Positions 42,671 to 50,819 of a stretch of DNA of 64,000 bases are shown in pieces; position 1 is the first letter of the stretch; every line of letters starts with the position of its first letter. The notes under the pieces are model-generated. The model did no database searches. It was not told the origin of the DNA and was given only the letters and a program-made list of their open reading frames with translations. The DNA is from Micromonospora vinacea (GTDB lineage Bacteria; Actinomycetota; Actinomycetes; Mycobacteriales; Micromonosporaceae), in contig NZ_JADOTY010000001.1 of NCBI RefSeq assembly GCF_015751785.1, positions 2,170,001 to 2,234,000 on the forward strand, given 5' to 3'. Made by a program: the position numbers and the translations under genes.

Positions 42671-43861
42671 TCAGAAGTCGGCGAAGAGGTACGGCACCCG
42701 GCGGGGAAAGAGGCCGCGCAGCTCCGTGGCCGCGTCCACCGGCACCTCACCCAGACCGCGCAGCGGTAGCTCGGCCGGGTCCAGCACCCCGTACGCGAGG
42801 GCGGAGAGCCCGGCGGCGGTGAGCGTGGCGGTCGGCGCCCGGCCGGTGGTGTCGTCGACCAGTTCCAGCGCGCCGGTCGTGCCGTCGAGAAGGTGGGTGC
42901 CGGCCAGCCAGCGGTCCCCGGTCAGCTCGATCCGCACCCGCCCCGGGCCGGCGGGCAGGCCGCTCAGCGCGTCCAGGGAGAGCAGCCGGGCCATCGGCGC
43001 GGACGAACCCGGCACGGCCGTGCGGGCCTCGACGTGCACGTCCAGGTCGGTCAGCCACAGCTCGGGCAACTCGTCGGGCGGAACCTGGACGGTGACCCGC
43101 TCGATCTGGTCGACGTGCCGGGCGAAGAACTGCAACAGCAGTGTCCGCGCGAGCGGATCGGTGACCAGCAGCTCGTTGCCGTGCAACGTGCCGCCGTGTT
43201 CGTCGATCCGGTACGTCACAGCGCCGGTGACCTCCCCGCCGACCCGGGCGGTGAGCAGCCAGTACTCGTCACGGTCACGCATTCCGACCGCCCGGTGGTC
43301 CGGGAAGATCGCGAAGCCGTGTCGTTCCTGGAGGTTGCGCTCGGTGAACGCCCTCCACGCCGGATAGCCGGCGGCGATGCGTTCCCAGCCGACCTCGCCG
43401 GGCAGGTCCACCCGGAGCAGCGAACCCAGGTTTGCCGGAGTGAAGGTGACCCGGCGCGGCTTGGGCAGCCCGACGTAGCCGAACCGGGCGTAGAAGCTGG
43501 GCCGGAACGGATAGAGCGCGCTGACCGGGTGCCCCTCGTCGCGCATCTCGTCGAGGAGTTGGTGCAGCAACGTCCGCACGTGCCCCTGCCGGCGGGCCAG
43601 CGGATGGGTCGCCACCCCGGCGACACCGGCCATCGGCAGCACCACCCCGCGCAGGTTCTGTCGCATCGGGATGGCCGAGACGGCGGCCAACGTGGTGCCG
43701 TCCTCCTCGGCGATCAGCGTCCGGTTGCCCTGGTTGTAGGGCAGGTAGTCGCGGAACTCAGCGGTCCGGGCGGCACTGAGCGGCGAGGACTCGAAGGCGT
43801 AGGCGGCCAGCGGAAAGCTGGTGGTGAGACGGTCGTCGTCGGTCACCCGGCGAATGGTCAT
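42671..43861 (-). CDS. Eis-type GNAT N-acetyltransferase
   Basis: 396 aa, the normal length for Eis proteins. An N-terminal GNAT domain has acetyl-CoA contacts in MAGVAGVATHPLARRQGHVRTLL (given in part). It is followed by a second GNAT-like domain and a C-terminal sterol-carrier-like domain. The chain ends YLFADF: a C-terminal Phe carboxylate is the general base in Mycobacterium Eis. Eis enzymes acetylate amines on aminoglycosides and some protein lysines. Whether this one confers resistance cannot be read from sequence. Confidence 0.85.
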   Translation of the reverse strand: MTIRRVTDDDRLTTSFPLAAYAFESSPLSAARTAEFRDYLPYNQGNRTLIAEEDGTTLAAVSAIPMRQNLRGVVLPMAGVAGVATHPLARRQGHVRTLLHQLLDEMRDEGHPVSALYPFRPSFYARFGYVGLPKPRRVTFTPANLGSLLRVDLPGEVGWERIAAGYPAWRAFTERNLQERHGFAIFPDHRAVGMRDRDEYWLLTARVGGEVTGAVTYRIDEHGGTLHGNELLVTDPLARTLLLQFFARHVDQIERVTVQVPPDELPELWLTDLDVHVEARTAVPGSSAPMARLLSLDALSGLPAGPGRVRIELTGDRWLAGTHLLDGTTGALELVDDTTGRAPTATLTAAGLSALAYGVLDPAELPLRGLGEVPVDAATELRGLFPRRVPYLFADF

Positions 43862-43981
43862 TCGCTCATCTCAACCCGCCGCGCGGGTGGCAGCAACCGG
43901 AATAGCCCGATCCGCGGCCCACGGCGGCCGGCGGAACCCGAACCGGTCGGCTCGGGTGAGCCGCCGAGTGAGCCGTACCGG

Positions 43982-44701
43982 TCAGCGGGCGACGACGTCG
44001 GAGACCACGACTGTGACGTTGTCCGGTGCGCCGGCGTGGTGGGCCAGCTTCACCAACTGCTCACCGCACTGCTGACGGTCGGCGTACATGCCCAGGGCTG
44101 CCGCGATGGCCTCGTCCTCGACGTAGTCGGAGAGCCCGTCGCTGCACAGCAGCAGCCGGTCGCCGGGGACCACTGTGAGCACACCGACAGCGGGTGGGGT
44201 GTCGGCGCCCTGCACGGCCCGGGTCACCAGGGACCGCTGCGGGTGGTGGCGGGCCTGCTCGGGAGAGAGGGTGCCCTGGTCGACAAGCGCCTGCACGAAC
44301 GTGTCGTCCCGGGTGAGCTGGGTCAGCTCCCCGTCGCGCAGCAGGTAGCAGCGGGAGTCGCCCACCTGGGCCAGCACCAGCGTCTCGCCGGCCAGCAGCG
44401 CCGCGGTGAGCGTCGTCCCCATGCCGTCCCGGCTCGGGTCGACGGTGATCGCGGCGTGGATGCGCTGGTTGGCGGTGCTGACCACGGCACGCAGCGCGTC
44501 GGCGGCGCCGTCGGGGTCGGTGGGCGGAGCCAGCTCGTCCAGGATCCGGATCACGATCTCGCTCGCCACCTCGCCCGCAGGCAGCCCACCCATGCCGTCG
44601 GCGACGGCGATCAGGCGGTCACCGGCGAGGGCGGAGTCCTCGTTGTTGGTGCGCACCAAGCCGATGTCGTTGAGGATGACCGAGCGGAGGATCAGCGTCA
44701 T
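43982..44701 (-). CDS. PP2C-family serine/threonine protein phosphatase
   Basis: 239 aa from ATG 44701. PP2C metal and phosphate motifs are intact: GLVRTNNEDSAL, AVADGMGGLPAGE, GMGTTLTAALL, VGDSRCYLLRDG, LLLCSDGLSDYV and the closing GAPDNVTVVV. It is a stand-alone PstP-like cytoplasmic phosphatase lacking the membrane anchor of PstP. It probably reverses Ser/Thr kinase signalling; no kinase gene is adjacent. Confidence 0.9.
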   Translation of the reverse strand: MTLILRSVILNDIGLVRTNNEDSALAGDRLIAVADGMGGLPAGEVASEIVIRILDELAPPTDPDGAADALRAVVSTANQRIHAAITVDPSRDGMGTTLTAALLAGETLVLAQVGDSRCYLLRDGELTQLTRDDTFVQALVDQGTLSPEQARHHPQRSLVTRAVQGADTPPAVGVLTVVPGDRLLLCSDGLSDYVEDEAIAAALGMYADRQQCGEQLVKLAHHAGAPDNVTVVVSDVVAR

Positions 44702-44816
44702 GGGGTCAAGCTTGCCAAGAACAACCCGCATTCGTCTCTACGCCTCCTACCTAGGTCGAGAAATGATTGCGATTTTCGTCGCCGGGTCCGACGGTGCGTG
44801 ACCGATCGGCGGGGCC

Positions 44817-45377
44817 TCAGCGGCGCGGATAGCGCAGTAGCAGGCTGGCGGCGACCTCCTCGTCACCCACGGCCGCGTAGCTGTGTGGCACGTCCGACAC
44901 CCAGCGGAGATGACCGCCGGCCGGGGCGGTCAGCGGTGCGTCGGCCGGCCCGGCGCGCAGCACCCCGGCGAAGACGGTGACGTGCTCGGTGACTCCCGGC
45001 GCGTGGGCGGGGGAGAGTTGCGTGACGCCGGGTGCGACCCGCATCCGGTACAGCTCGTAGGTCGCGTCGGTGTCGGTGAACACCTCCAGCAGGGTGGCGG
45101 TGACAGCGGTGCCGTGCACGGTGGGCTCGGCCGTTGGTTCGGCCAGCAGGGCGGTGAACGGTACGCCGAGCTGCGCGGTGACCGCCCAGAGCGTCTCCAG
45201 GGTCGGGTTGCGGGTGCCGTGCTCCAGGCCGGAGAGGGTGGCCTTCCCGACGCCGGCGAGCCGGGCGAGTGTGGACAGCGAGAGCCCTCGTTCCTCGCGC
45301 AGGGCGCGGACCCGACGGCCGACGACTGCGGGATCCACGTCGAGGCCCGGACGTGGCTCTGGTGGTGGGTGCGGCAC
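44817..45377 (-). CDS. XRE-family regulator with cupin domain
   Basis: 186 aa. Helix-turn-helix at about 18-72 (VRALREERGLSLSTLARLAG and VGKATLSGLEHGTRNPTL), then a cupin sensor (about 105-186, with HAPGVTEHVTVFAGVLRAGP). The family usually controls a neighbouring transporter or enzyme. It is divergent from benE, and a perfect 16-bp palindrome sits in the 55-bp spacer, so it very likely regulates that transporter and itself. Confidence 0.88.
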   Translation of the reverse strand: MPHPPPEPRPGLDVDPAVVGRRVRALREERGLSLSTLARLAGVGKATLSGLEHGTRNPTLETLWAVTAQLGVPFTALLAEPTAEPTVHGTAVTATLLEVFTDTDATYELYRMRVAPGVTQLSPAHAPGVTEHVTVFAGVLRAGPADAPLTAPAGGHLRWVSDVPHSYAAVGDEEVAASLLLRYPRR

Positions 45378-45401
45378 CCGGCTATCGTGCTACACGCTTC
45401 C

Positions 45402-45417
45402 GTTCCGTAAACGGAAC
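45402..45417. promoter_or_regulatory. XRE-cupin operator GTTCCGT-AA-ACGGAAC
   Basis: Perfect 7-2-7 palindrome between the divergent XRE-cupin and BenE genes, 15 bp before the benE ATG and 24 bp before the regulator start. The position allows one bound dimer to block both. Confidence 0.7.
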
Positions 45418-45432
45418 AGTCGGGAGGGTGGC

Positions 45433-46695
45433 ATGGCCGGACGCGTGCAACCGGTGCTGGCGGGGGTGGTGACCGCGCTGGTGGGCTTCGCCAGCTCGTT
45501 CACAGTCGTGCTGGCCGGGCTCCGAGCGGCGGGCGCGTCGGACGCCCAGGCCGCCTCCGGCCTGCTGGCGCTCTGCGTGGCGAGCGGGCTCGTCGCCGCC
45601 TGGCTGGGCTGGCGGTACCGGATCCCGATGAGCGCGGCCTGGTCCACCCCGGGCGCGGCGCTGCTGGTGGCGACCGGGACGCCACCGGGCGGATGGCCGG
45701 TGGCGGTGGGCGCCTTCCTCGTCTCCGGTGCGCTGATCGTCGCGGCCGGGCTGTTCCCACCACTCGGCCGGGCGGTGGCCGCCATCCCCAAGCCGGTGGC
45801 CGGCGCGATGCTCGCCGGGGTGCTGCTACCCCTGTGTACGGCCCCGGTCCGCGCGCTTGTCGAGCTGCCGATGGTGGCCGGGCCGGTGGTGGTCGGCTGG
45901 CTGCTGCTGCACCGGTTCGCCCGCCGCTGGGCGGTGCCCGGCGCGCTTGTGGTGGCGGTGGCGGCGATCGCACTGACCACACCGCCAGCCGGCCTGACCG
46001 GCGCCGCGCTGATCCCGTCGGTCACGCTGACCGCGCCGGCCTGGAACGCGTCCGCACTGATCGGGTTGGCCCTGCCGCTGTTCCTGGTCACCATGGCCGC
46101 GCAGAACGTGCCCGGCATGGCGGTACTGGTCGGCTACGGCTACCGGCCGCCGTTCGGCGCCGCGCTGCGGACCACCGGCCTGGCCAGTCTGCTCGCCGCG
46201 CCGGCCGGCGGGCACGCGGTGAACCTCGCGGCGATCACCGCAGCGCTCGCCGCCGGCCCCGACGCCCACCCGGACCCGGAGCGCCGGTGGATCGCCTCGG
46301 TCACCGCCGGGGCTGGGCTGGCCGTGCTCGGCCTGGGCGCCGGTGTGGCCACCACCCTGGTCGCTGTCGCCCCACCGATCCTCATCGAGGCGGTCGCCGG
46401 GCTGGCGCTCCTGGGCGCACTCGCCACCGCCCTCGCCTCGGCGGTGACCGACCCGGCGACCCGCGAGGCCGCAGTGGTCACCTTCGTGGTGACCGCGTCC
46501 GGGGTGACGCTGGTCGGCGTGGGCGGCGCGTTCTGGGGCCTGGTCGCGGGCTGCCTGATGCTGCTGCTCTTCCACCGCCGCCAACCCGCCGCGCCGGAGC
46601 AGCCCGCCCCCGCCGCGCCGGAGCAGCCCGCCCCCGCGGCGCCGGAGCAGCCCGCCGCCCCCGCGGCGGCGGAAAGATCCACTCGGGTTTCATGA
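45433..46695 (+). CDS. benE: BenE-family benzoate/proton symporter-like transporter
   Basis: 420 aa from ATG 45433 with GGGAGGG upstream. About 11 or 12 membrane helices; family signatures are the opening VLAGVVTALVGFASSFTVVL, the AAWSTPGAALL segment and MAAQNVPGMAVLVGYGY. BenE proteins import benzoate or related compounds. The C-terminal 35 residues are three AAPEQPAP repeats (24-bp DNA units at 46588-46659), and the last six codons and stop come from an intergenic repeat. No benzoate catabolic genes are nearby, so the substrate is uncertain. Confidence 0.85.
   Translation: MAGRVQPVLAGVVTALVGFASSFTVVLAGLRAAGASDAQAASGLLALCVASGLVAAWLGWRYRIPMSAAWSTPGAALLVATGTPPGGWPVAVGAFLVSGALIVAAGLFPPLGRAVAAIPKPVAGAMLAGVLLPLCTAPVRALVELPMVAGPVVVGWLLLHRFARRWAVPGALVVAVAAIALTTPPAGLTGAALIPSVTLTAPAWNASALIGLALPLFLVTMAAQNVPGMAVLVGYGYRPPFGAALRTTGLASLLAAPAGGHAVNLAAITAALAAGPDAHPDPERRWIASVTAGAGLAVLGLGAGVATTLVAVAPPILIEAVAGLALLGALATALASAVTDPATREAAVVTFVVTASGVTLVGVGGAFWGLVAGCLMLLLFHRRQPAAPEQPAPAAPEQPAPAAPEQPAAPAAAERSTRVS
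46588..46659 (+). repeat. Three 24-bp tandem repeats in the benE 3' end
   Basis: Units 46588-46611 and 46612-46635 are identical; 46636-46659 differs at a few bases. They encode AAPEQPAP repeats in the cytoplasmic tail and could vary in number between strains. Confidence 0.8.
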
Positions 46696-46751
46696 AGTCG
46701 GGCTGTCCCAAGGCTCCGGATGCCCCGACTTCCTTGAGCCCGAGTCGATCA
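46676..46751. repeat. Intergenic inverted repeat, family 1 copy B
   Basis: 76 bp with arms GATCCACTCGG and CCGAGTCGATC (one mismatch at the same place as in copy A) and inner arms GAAGTCGGG and CCCCGACTT. In reverse orientation it aligns with copy A at 40042-40123 over its whole length, differing mainly in the loop. It overlaps the last six codons and stop of benE and lies between convergent genes. Confidence 0.75.
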
Positions 46752-46762
46752 GGGTGGTGGGG

Positions 46763-47134
46763 TCACTCCTCGGGCGGCAGGTCGGCCACACCGACGGCCA
46801 GGAGGACCCGGCCGTCGGCCACCGACCCGATCCGGTCCGCCGGTACGTAGACAGCCCCGGTGCGGGTCAGGTCGGTCGAAACCTTCAGGTAGCCGCTGTG
46901 CAGCAGCCGCGCCGCCAGATCGGCCGGAACGTCCGGCTCCTCGACGGCGGTCGCCTCGATCAGTTCGTCCAGGCTGCTGCCCGGGTCGGCGGTCGGCGTC
47001 TGGACGGTCACCGCGTTCGGGTCAGCCCGTTGGACGAGGTCCACGGTCCCGACCTCGGTGCCGGCGGAATCGATCACCGGCATCCCGGTGGTGATCCGCG
47101 AGATGGTCGCCTGCTGCTCGTCCTGCTGGTCCAT
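46763..47134 (-). CDS. PRC-barrel-like small protein
   Basis: 123 aa, soluble. ITTGMPVIDSAGTEVGTVDLV near the start has the beta-turn pattern of PRC-barrel/DUF2171 proteins, and a second such unit (GAVYVPADRIGSVADGRVLL, about 92-111) closes the chain. These small proteins are common in actinobacteria and are thought of as stress-linked, with no defined biochemistry. It converges on benE across repeat copy B. Confidence 0.7.
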   Translation of the reverse strand: MDQQDEQQATISRITTGMPVIDSAGTEVGTVDLVQRADPNAVTVQTPTADPGSSLDELIEATAVEEPDVPADLAARLLHSGYLKVSTDLTRTGAVYVPADRIGSVADGRVLLAVGVADLPPEE

Positions 47135-47259
47135 CCCGCTGCGGTTCCCAGGTCGGCGCGCCGCTAAACGCCGCCGCCCGCAGGCACCGCCGCTTCGCTG
47201 GCGCGCGCCGCTTGGCCCGCTCGCCGATGGGGTAGCGGCAGTGGCTCGAGGCGATGGGC

Positions 47260-47307
47260 CGGAGAGCGTGATGACTGTGTGGCATCAATATGCCTCAGAG
47301 TCATCAC
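47260..47307. repeat. Nested inverted repeat (family 2, copy 2)
   Basis: Outer arms GTGATGACT/AGTCATCAC and inner arms GGCAT/ATGCC around loop CAAT form a bulged stem at 47268-47307. Read on the minus strand it ends CACAGTCATCACGCTCTCCG, matching the flank of the palindrome at 10327-10366 except for two bases. Confidence 0.6.
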
Positions 47308-47324
47308 CACCATAAAGAGCAGTA

Positions 47325-47355
47325 CCGCCACCGGGAGGCGGAGCCACGGTGGCGG
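47325..47355 (-). terminator. Hairpin terminator of the 83-aa gene
   Basis: A perfect 9-bp stem CCGCCACCG/CGGTGGCGG with a 13-nt loop, 38 bp beyond the stop of the leftward gene at 47393. On the minus strand it is followed by a short T-rich run (GCTCTTTAT). Confidence 0.55.
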
Positions 47356-47392
47356 ACGAAGGGCCCCCGTACTGTCTGCTGCACCCGTCCAC

Positions 47393-47644
47393 TCAGCTGT
47401 TCGGGAGGGTCCAGCCGCCGGGCGGGCGGGGGGACAACTCCCGCCAGGTGTCCGGGCCGTCGAGCAGCGCGCGGACGGTGTCCTCGGCTTCGTCCGCACT
47501 GCCGTACTCGTAGAAACGGGAGATGCCCTCGGCTCCGCCGGCCCGCTGCTCGACGTGCCACCGGTCGGCGTCCACCCGTAGGAAGACGTCCCGTCGGGCG
47601 AGCCGCCCCCACTTCCCGTTCCACCAGTGCTTTCGCTGCTCCAT
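47393..47644 (-). CDS. Small conserved hypothetical protein
   Basis: 83 aa, basic N-terminus (EQRKHWWNGKWGRLARRDVF), then two beta strands and a helix (YEYGSADEAEDTVRALLDG). No signal peptide. The composition and codon use are those of a real gene and it has its own terminator at 47325-47355, but I do not recognise a function. Confidence 0.65.
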   Translation of the reverse strand: MEQRKHWWNGKWGRLARRDVFLRVDADRWHVEQRAGGAEGISRFYEYGSADEAEDTVRALLDGPDTWRELSPRPPGGWTLPNS

Positions 47645-47679
47645 GGCGGGACTCTATCGAACACACGTACGAGAAGGTG

Positions 47680-47708
47680 CGGCCCCTGCGGGAATCCCAC
47701 AGGGGCCG
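47680..47708 (-). terminator. Hairpin terminator of mscL
   Basis: Perfect 9-bp stem CGGCCCCTG/CAGGGGCCG with an 11-nt loop, 17 bp beyond the mscL stop. Confidence 0.65.
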
Positions 47709-47725
47709 ATGTGCATCCGTTCGGG

Positions 47726-48199
47726 TCAGCGCTGCGCCGGCGGCTCCGGGCGGCGGCCCAGCACGTCGTCCAGCGCCCCGCGCTGCTGGCCGGGGGTGGT
47801 GTGGCCGGCGGAGACCAGGGCGTCCCGGATCTCGGTGAGCAGCTTGACCTCCTCGCTCGGCGCCGCCGGCGGCGGCTCCTCGCCCCGCTTGCGCCGCTCG
47901 GCCAGCCGGTTCATCGGGTAGACGACCAGGAAGTAGAGCGCCAGCGCGGTCAACAGGAAGGTGATCACCGCGTTGACGAAGGCCACCCAGTCGAACGGGA
48001 TCTCCCGGAACGTGGGGACCGAGCCGGTGAGGCCGTTCTTGTTCCCGGTGATCAACACGATGATTACCCGGACCAGCGGTTCGAGGAACGACTTGGTGAG
48101 CTGGGTGACCACGCCCGTGAACGCGGCGCCGATGACGACACCGACCGCCAGGTCGACGACGTTGCCGCGCATGATGAAGTCTTTGAAGCCCTTGAGCAT
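47726..48199 (-). CDS. mscL: Large-conductance mechanosensitive channel MscL
   Basis: 157 aa from ATG 48199, starting MLKGFKDFIMRGNVVDLAVG with the conserved N-terminal amphipathic helix and pore-lining TM1. TM2 (VNAVITFLLTALALYFLVV) precedes the charged bundle RLAERRKRGEE and a C-terminal helix. MscL is a homopentamer that opens under membrane tension to release solutes during osmotic downshock. A start at 48235 would add 12 uncharacteristic residues. Confidence 0.93.
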   Translation of the reverse strand: MLKGFKDFIMRGNVVDLAVGVVIGAAFTGVVTQLTKSFLEPLVRVIIVLITGNKNGLTGSVPTFREIPFDWVAFVNAVITFLLTALALYFLVVYPMNRLAERRKRGEEPPPAAPSEEVKLLTEIRDALVSAGHTTPGQQRGALDDVLGRRPEPPAQR

Positions 48200-48238
48200 T
48201 CGTACTCCCGAGGTGTCCGCTTTTCTGTCGGGCACAAC

Positions 48239-48955
48239 CTATGCCCGTTCGGCGGGTTCCAGAAAAGCGCCGGCTTCCAGCGCCGCCCGGCCGGGATCGC
48301 CGGCCCGGATCGCCTCGACCAGCCGACTGTGGTCGACGTAGCGCTCCGGGGTGAGCGCTCCACCCATGGCCTGGGCGACGGTGCTGCGCAGGGCGGTGCC
48401 GACCGAGGCGTACAGCTCGGCGAGCATGGCGTTGTGCGCGGCGGCGACCACTGCCGTGTGCAGTGCCGCGTCGGCCTCGACGAACGCGTCGACCCGGCCG
48501 CCGTGCCAGGCGGCCTCGCGCTGGGCGAGCGCGCCGTCGAGCGCCGCCAGGTCCTCCGGGGTACGCCTCAGCGCGGCGAGCCGGGCGGCCTCCACCTCGA
48601 AGGCGCGGCGTACCTCGATGACCTCGGTCATCCGGTCGTCGCCGAGTCGGCGGGCGACCACGGGTGCCAGTTCGTCGGTGGACACCACGTAGGTGCCGGA
48701 GCCCTGCCGGCACTCCAGCACTCCGGCGTGCACCAGGGCGCGGACGGCCTCGCGGACCGTGTTGCGCCCGACGCCCAGTGCGGCGACCAGTTGTGGCTCG
48801 GTGGGGATGCGCCCGCCGACGGGCCATTCGCCGCCGAGGATCCGGGCGCGGAGTTGCTCTGTGGTCTGCCGGACCCGGTGGCCGCGGGGTGGCACGGCGG
48901 GCTGGCCGGGGGGCGGCGCCGGCGGCGCGGAGGGGAATTCAACCGACGGTGGCAC
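48239..48955 (-). CDS. FadR-subfamily GntR transcriptional regulator
   Basis: 238 aa. After a Pro-rich leader, a GntR winged helix at about 30-92 (EQLRARILGGEWPVGGRIPT ... VGRNTVREAVRALVHAGVLE) is followed by a FadR-type all-helical FCD domain (about 105-235), with the metal or ligand residues in EADAALHTAVVAAAHN. It is divergent from an MFS transporter with a 50-bp spacer and probably controls it. Confidence 0.88.
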   Translation of the reverse strand: MPPSVEFPSAPPAPPPGQPAVPPRGHRVRQTTEQLRARILGGEWPVGGRIPTEPQLVAALGVGRNTVREAVRALVHAGVLECRQGSGTYVVSTDELAPVVARRLGDDRMTEVIEVRRAFEVEAARLAALRRTPEDLAALDGALAQREAAWHGGRVDAFVEADAALHTAVVAAAHNAMLAELYASVGTALRSTVAQAMGGALTPERYVDHSRLVEAIRAGDPGRAALEAGAFLEPAERA

Positions 48956-49005
48956 TGGTTACATCACCGGTCCCAAATTCATCCCATGATTGTAGGTTAA
49001 GGGTC

Positions 49006-50286
49006 ATGACCCCGCCACCAACCGCCGCTCCGGCGCTGCCCGCCCCCGTCGCCGTCCACCCTCGCCCGACGCGGGACCCCGGCGCCGGCCGGCGGACGCA
49101 CCCGGCGACCGGTGGCGCGTTGGTGCTGGTCGGGATGCTGCTGGTCGCGCTCAACCTGCGGGCCGTGGTGACGAGCCTCGGCGCGCTGCTCGACGAGGTC
49201 CGCGACGGGCTGGGCCTCTCCGGCGTCACCGCCGGTCTGGTCACCACCCTGCCGACCATCGCGTTCGCCGGCCTCGGCGCGCTCACCCCGTGGCTGGTCC
49301 GCCGGGTCGCACCGGCCCGGGTGCTGGTGGTCGCCATGCTCGCCCTCGCCGTCGGCCAGGTGCTCCGGGTCGCCACCGACTCGGCCTTGATCTTCGTGCT
49401 CACCAGCGCACTGGCGCTGTCCGGCATCGCGGTCGCCAACATTCTGCTTCCGATGCTGGTCAAGCAGCACTTCCCGCACCGCACCGGCCTGGTCACCGGG
49501 GCGTACACGATGGCGTTGACAGTGGGTACGACGGTGGCCGCCGCCTCCGCGGTGCCGATCGCGCACGCCTTCGGGTCATGGCGGGCCGGGCTCGGCGTCT
49601 GGGCCGCGATGGCCGCGGTGGCCGTACTCCCGTGGGTGCCGCTGGCGCTGCGGGCCCGCGCCGCGGCGCGGCGGGCGACCCCGACGACGGTCGTCGCCAC
49701 GCCGACGCGGGTCCGGCCGGCACGGACCCGGCTCGGCTGGGCGATGGCCGTCTACTTCGGGGCCCAGTCGCTCAGCGGGTACGCGATCATGGGCTGGCTG
49801 GCCCAACTGTTCCGCGACGCCGGTTACCAGCCGGAGTCGGCCGGGCTGCTGCTCGCCGGGGTGACCGCTCTCGGCGTGCCGATCGCGCTGCTGATGCCCA
49901 CCCTGGCCGGCCGGCTTGGCACCCTGCGACCGCTGGTGCTCGGGCTGACCACGGCGTCGGCGCTGGCCTACCTGGGGTTGGCGTTCGCACCGCACGGTGC
50001 CGCGCTGCTCTGGGTCGCCCTCCTGGCGATCGGGCAGGGCGCGTTCCCGATGATCCTGACCGCCATCGGCCTGCGCGCCCGCACAGCCGAGGGGACTGTC
50101 GCGCTCTCCGCGTTCGCGCAGAGCACCGGTTACGTGATCGCTGCCCTCGGCCCGCTGATGGTCGGCATCCTCTACGAGGCCACCGGCGGCTGGACCGCGC
50201 CGATCGGGTTCCTGCTGGGCGCCCTCGCAGTGCAGACGACGGCGGGCATGGCGATCGCTCGTCCCCGTTACGTCGAGGACGAGTGA
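49006..50286 (+). CDS. MFS transporter, CynX/NimT-like family
   Basis: 426 aa from ATG 49006. About 12 helices in two halves, with the NLRAVVTSLGALLDEVR opening typical of cyanate/2-nitroimidazole-type (CynX/NimT) MFS proteins and a loop of basic residues near residue 225. The open frame extends upstream to 48664 through the regulator gene and is not real there. The substrate is unknown. The divergent FadR-like regulator is the likely controller. Confidence 0.85.
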   Translation: MTPPPTAAPALPAPVAVHPRPTRDPGAGRRTHPATGGALVLVGMLLVALNLRAVVTSLGALLDEVRDGLGLSGVTAGLVTTLPTIAFAGLGALTPWLVRRVAPARVLVVAMLALAVGQVLRVATDSALIFVLTSALALSGIAVANILLPMLVKQHFPHRTGLVTGAYTMALTVGTTVAAASAVPIAHAFGSWRAGLGVWAAMAAVAVLPWVPLALRARAAARRATPTTVVATPTRVRPARTRLGWAMAVYFGAQSLSGYAIMGWLAQLFRDAGYQPESAGLLLAGVTALGVPIALLMPTLAGRLGTLRPLVLGLTTASALAYLGLAFAPHGAALLWVALLAIGQGAFPMILTAIGLRARTAEGTVALSAFAQSTGYVIAALGPLMVGILYEATGGWTAPIGFLLGALAVQTTAGMAIARPRYVEDE

Positions 50287-50299
50287 CGCACGCGGAGGG

Positions 50300-50656
50300 T
50301 CAGGAGGAAGCCGGCGTCGATTCGCCGGCGACTGCCTCATCCACCGTCGGGTAGGTGTGCAGCACCTCGACCAGCCCGCTCACCTCGAGGATGCGCAGTA
50401 CACCGCGCTGCGGGGCGGCCAGCCGGACCACGCCGCCAGCCTCGTCGCAGCTGTTCTTGGCGCGGACGAAGACCGACAGACCGGTCGAGTCGCAGAACGA
50501 GACGTCCGCCAGGTCGAACACCAGCCGGTTGCGGCCCTTGTCGAGCAGGTCGGTGATCTGGTCCTGCAACTGCGGTGCAGTGGCCATGTCCAGCTCGCCC
50601 GCGACCGACACGACGACCACGTCGCCGCGTTGTTCCGTGTGCACCGTCAACGACAT
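50300..50656 (-). CDS. STAS-domain anti-sigma factor antagonist
   Basis: 118 aa, a single STAS domain (GDVVVVSVAGELDMATAPQL ... NRLVFDLADVSFCDSTGLSVF). The Ser in CDSTGL is the phosphorylation site by which SpoIIAA/RsbV-type antagonists are switched. It lies convergent to the MFS gene and divergent from the stressosome-like operon, so it is a plausible output target of the PP2C phosphatase at the end of that operon. Confidence 0.88.
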   Translation of the reverse strand: MSLTVHTEQRGDVVVVSVAGELDMATAPQLQDQITDLLDKGRNRLVFDLADVSFCDSTGLSVFVRAKNSCDEAGGVVRLAAPQRGVLRILEVSGLVEVLHTYPTVDEAVAGESTPASS

Positions 50657-50819
50657 TCGCCAGACCTCCTGTTATCGGGGGAACGGTATCCCACGACCAT
50701 GGTCGGAGGTAGCACGGGAGCCGTCATCCGGTGGCCATCGTCATTCTGTTGCTACGGGGCAAGTAGTTGATCAGACCCCGGTGATAGAGTCCGCCCGGTC
50801 CAGGTCAAGGGGGTTCGAA

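Noticed and set aside
44757..44780. Fur/Zur-like box (GAAATGATTGCGATTTTC) upstream of the PP2C gene
   Set aside because: The two halves pair poorly and no metal-related gene is adjacent.
48956..49005. FadR operator in the MFS divergent spacer
   Set aside because: ATTCAT-CCC-ATGATT is only an imperfect dyad; regulation is likely from gene layout but the site is not convincing.
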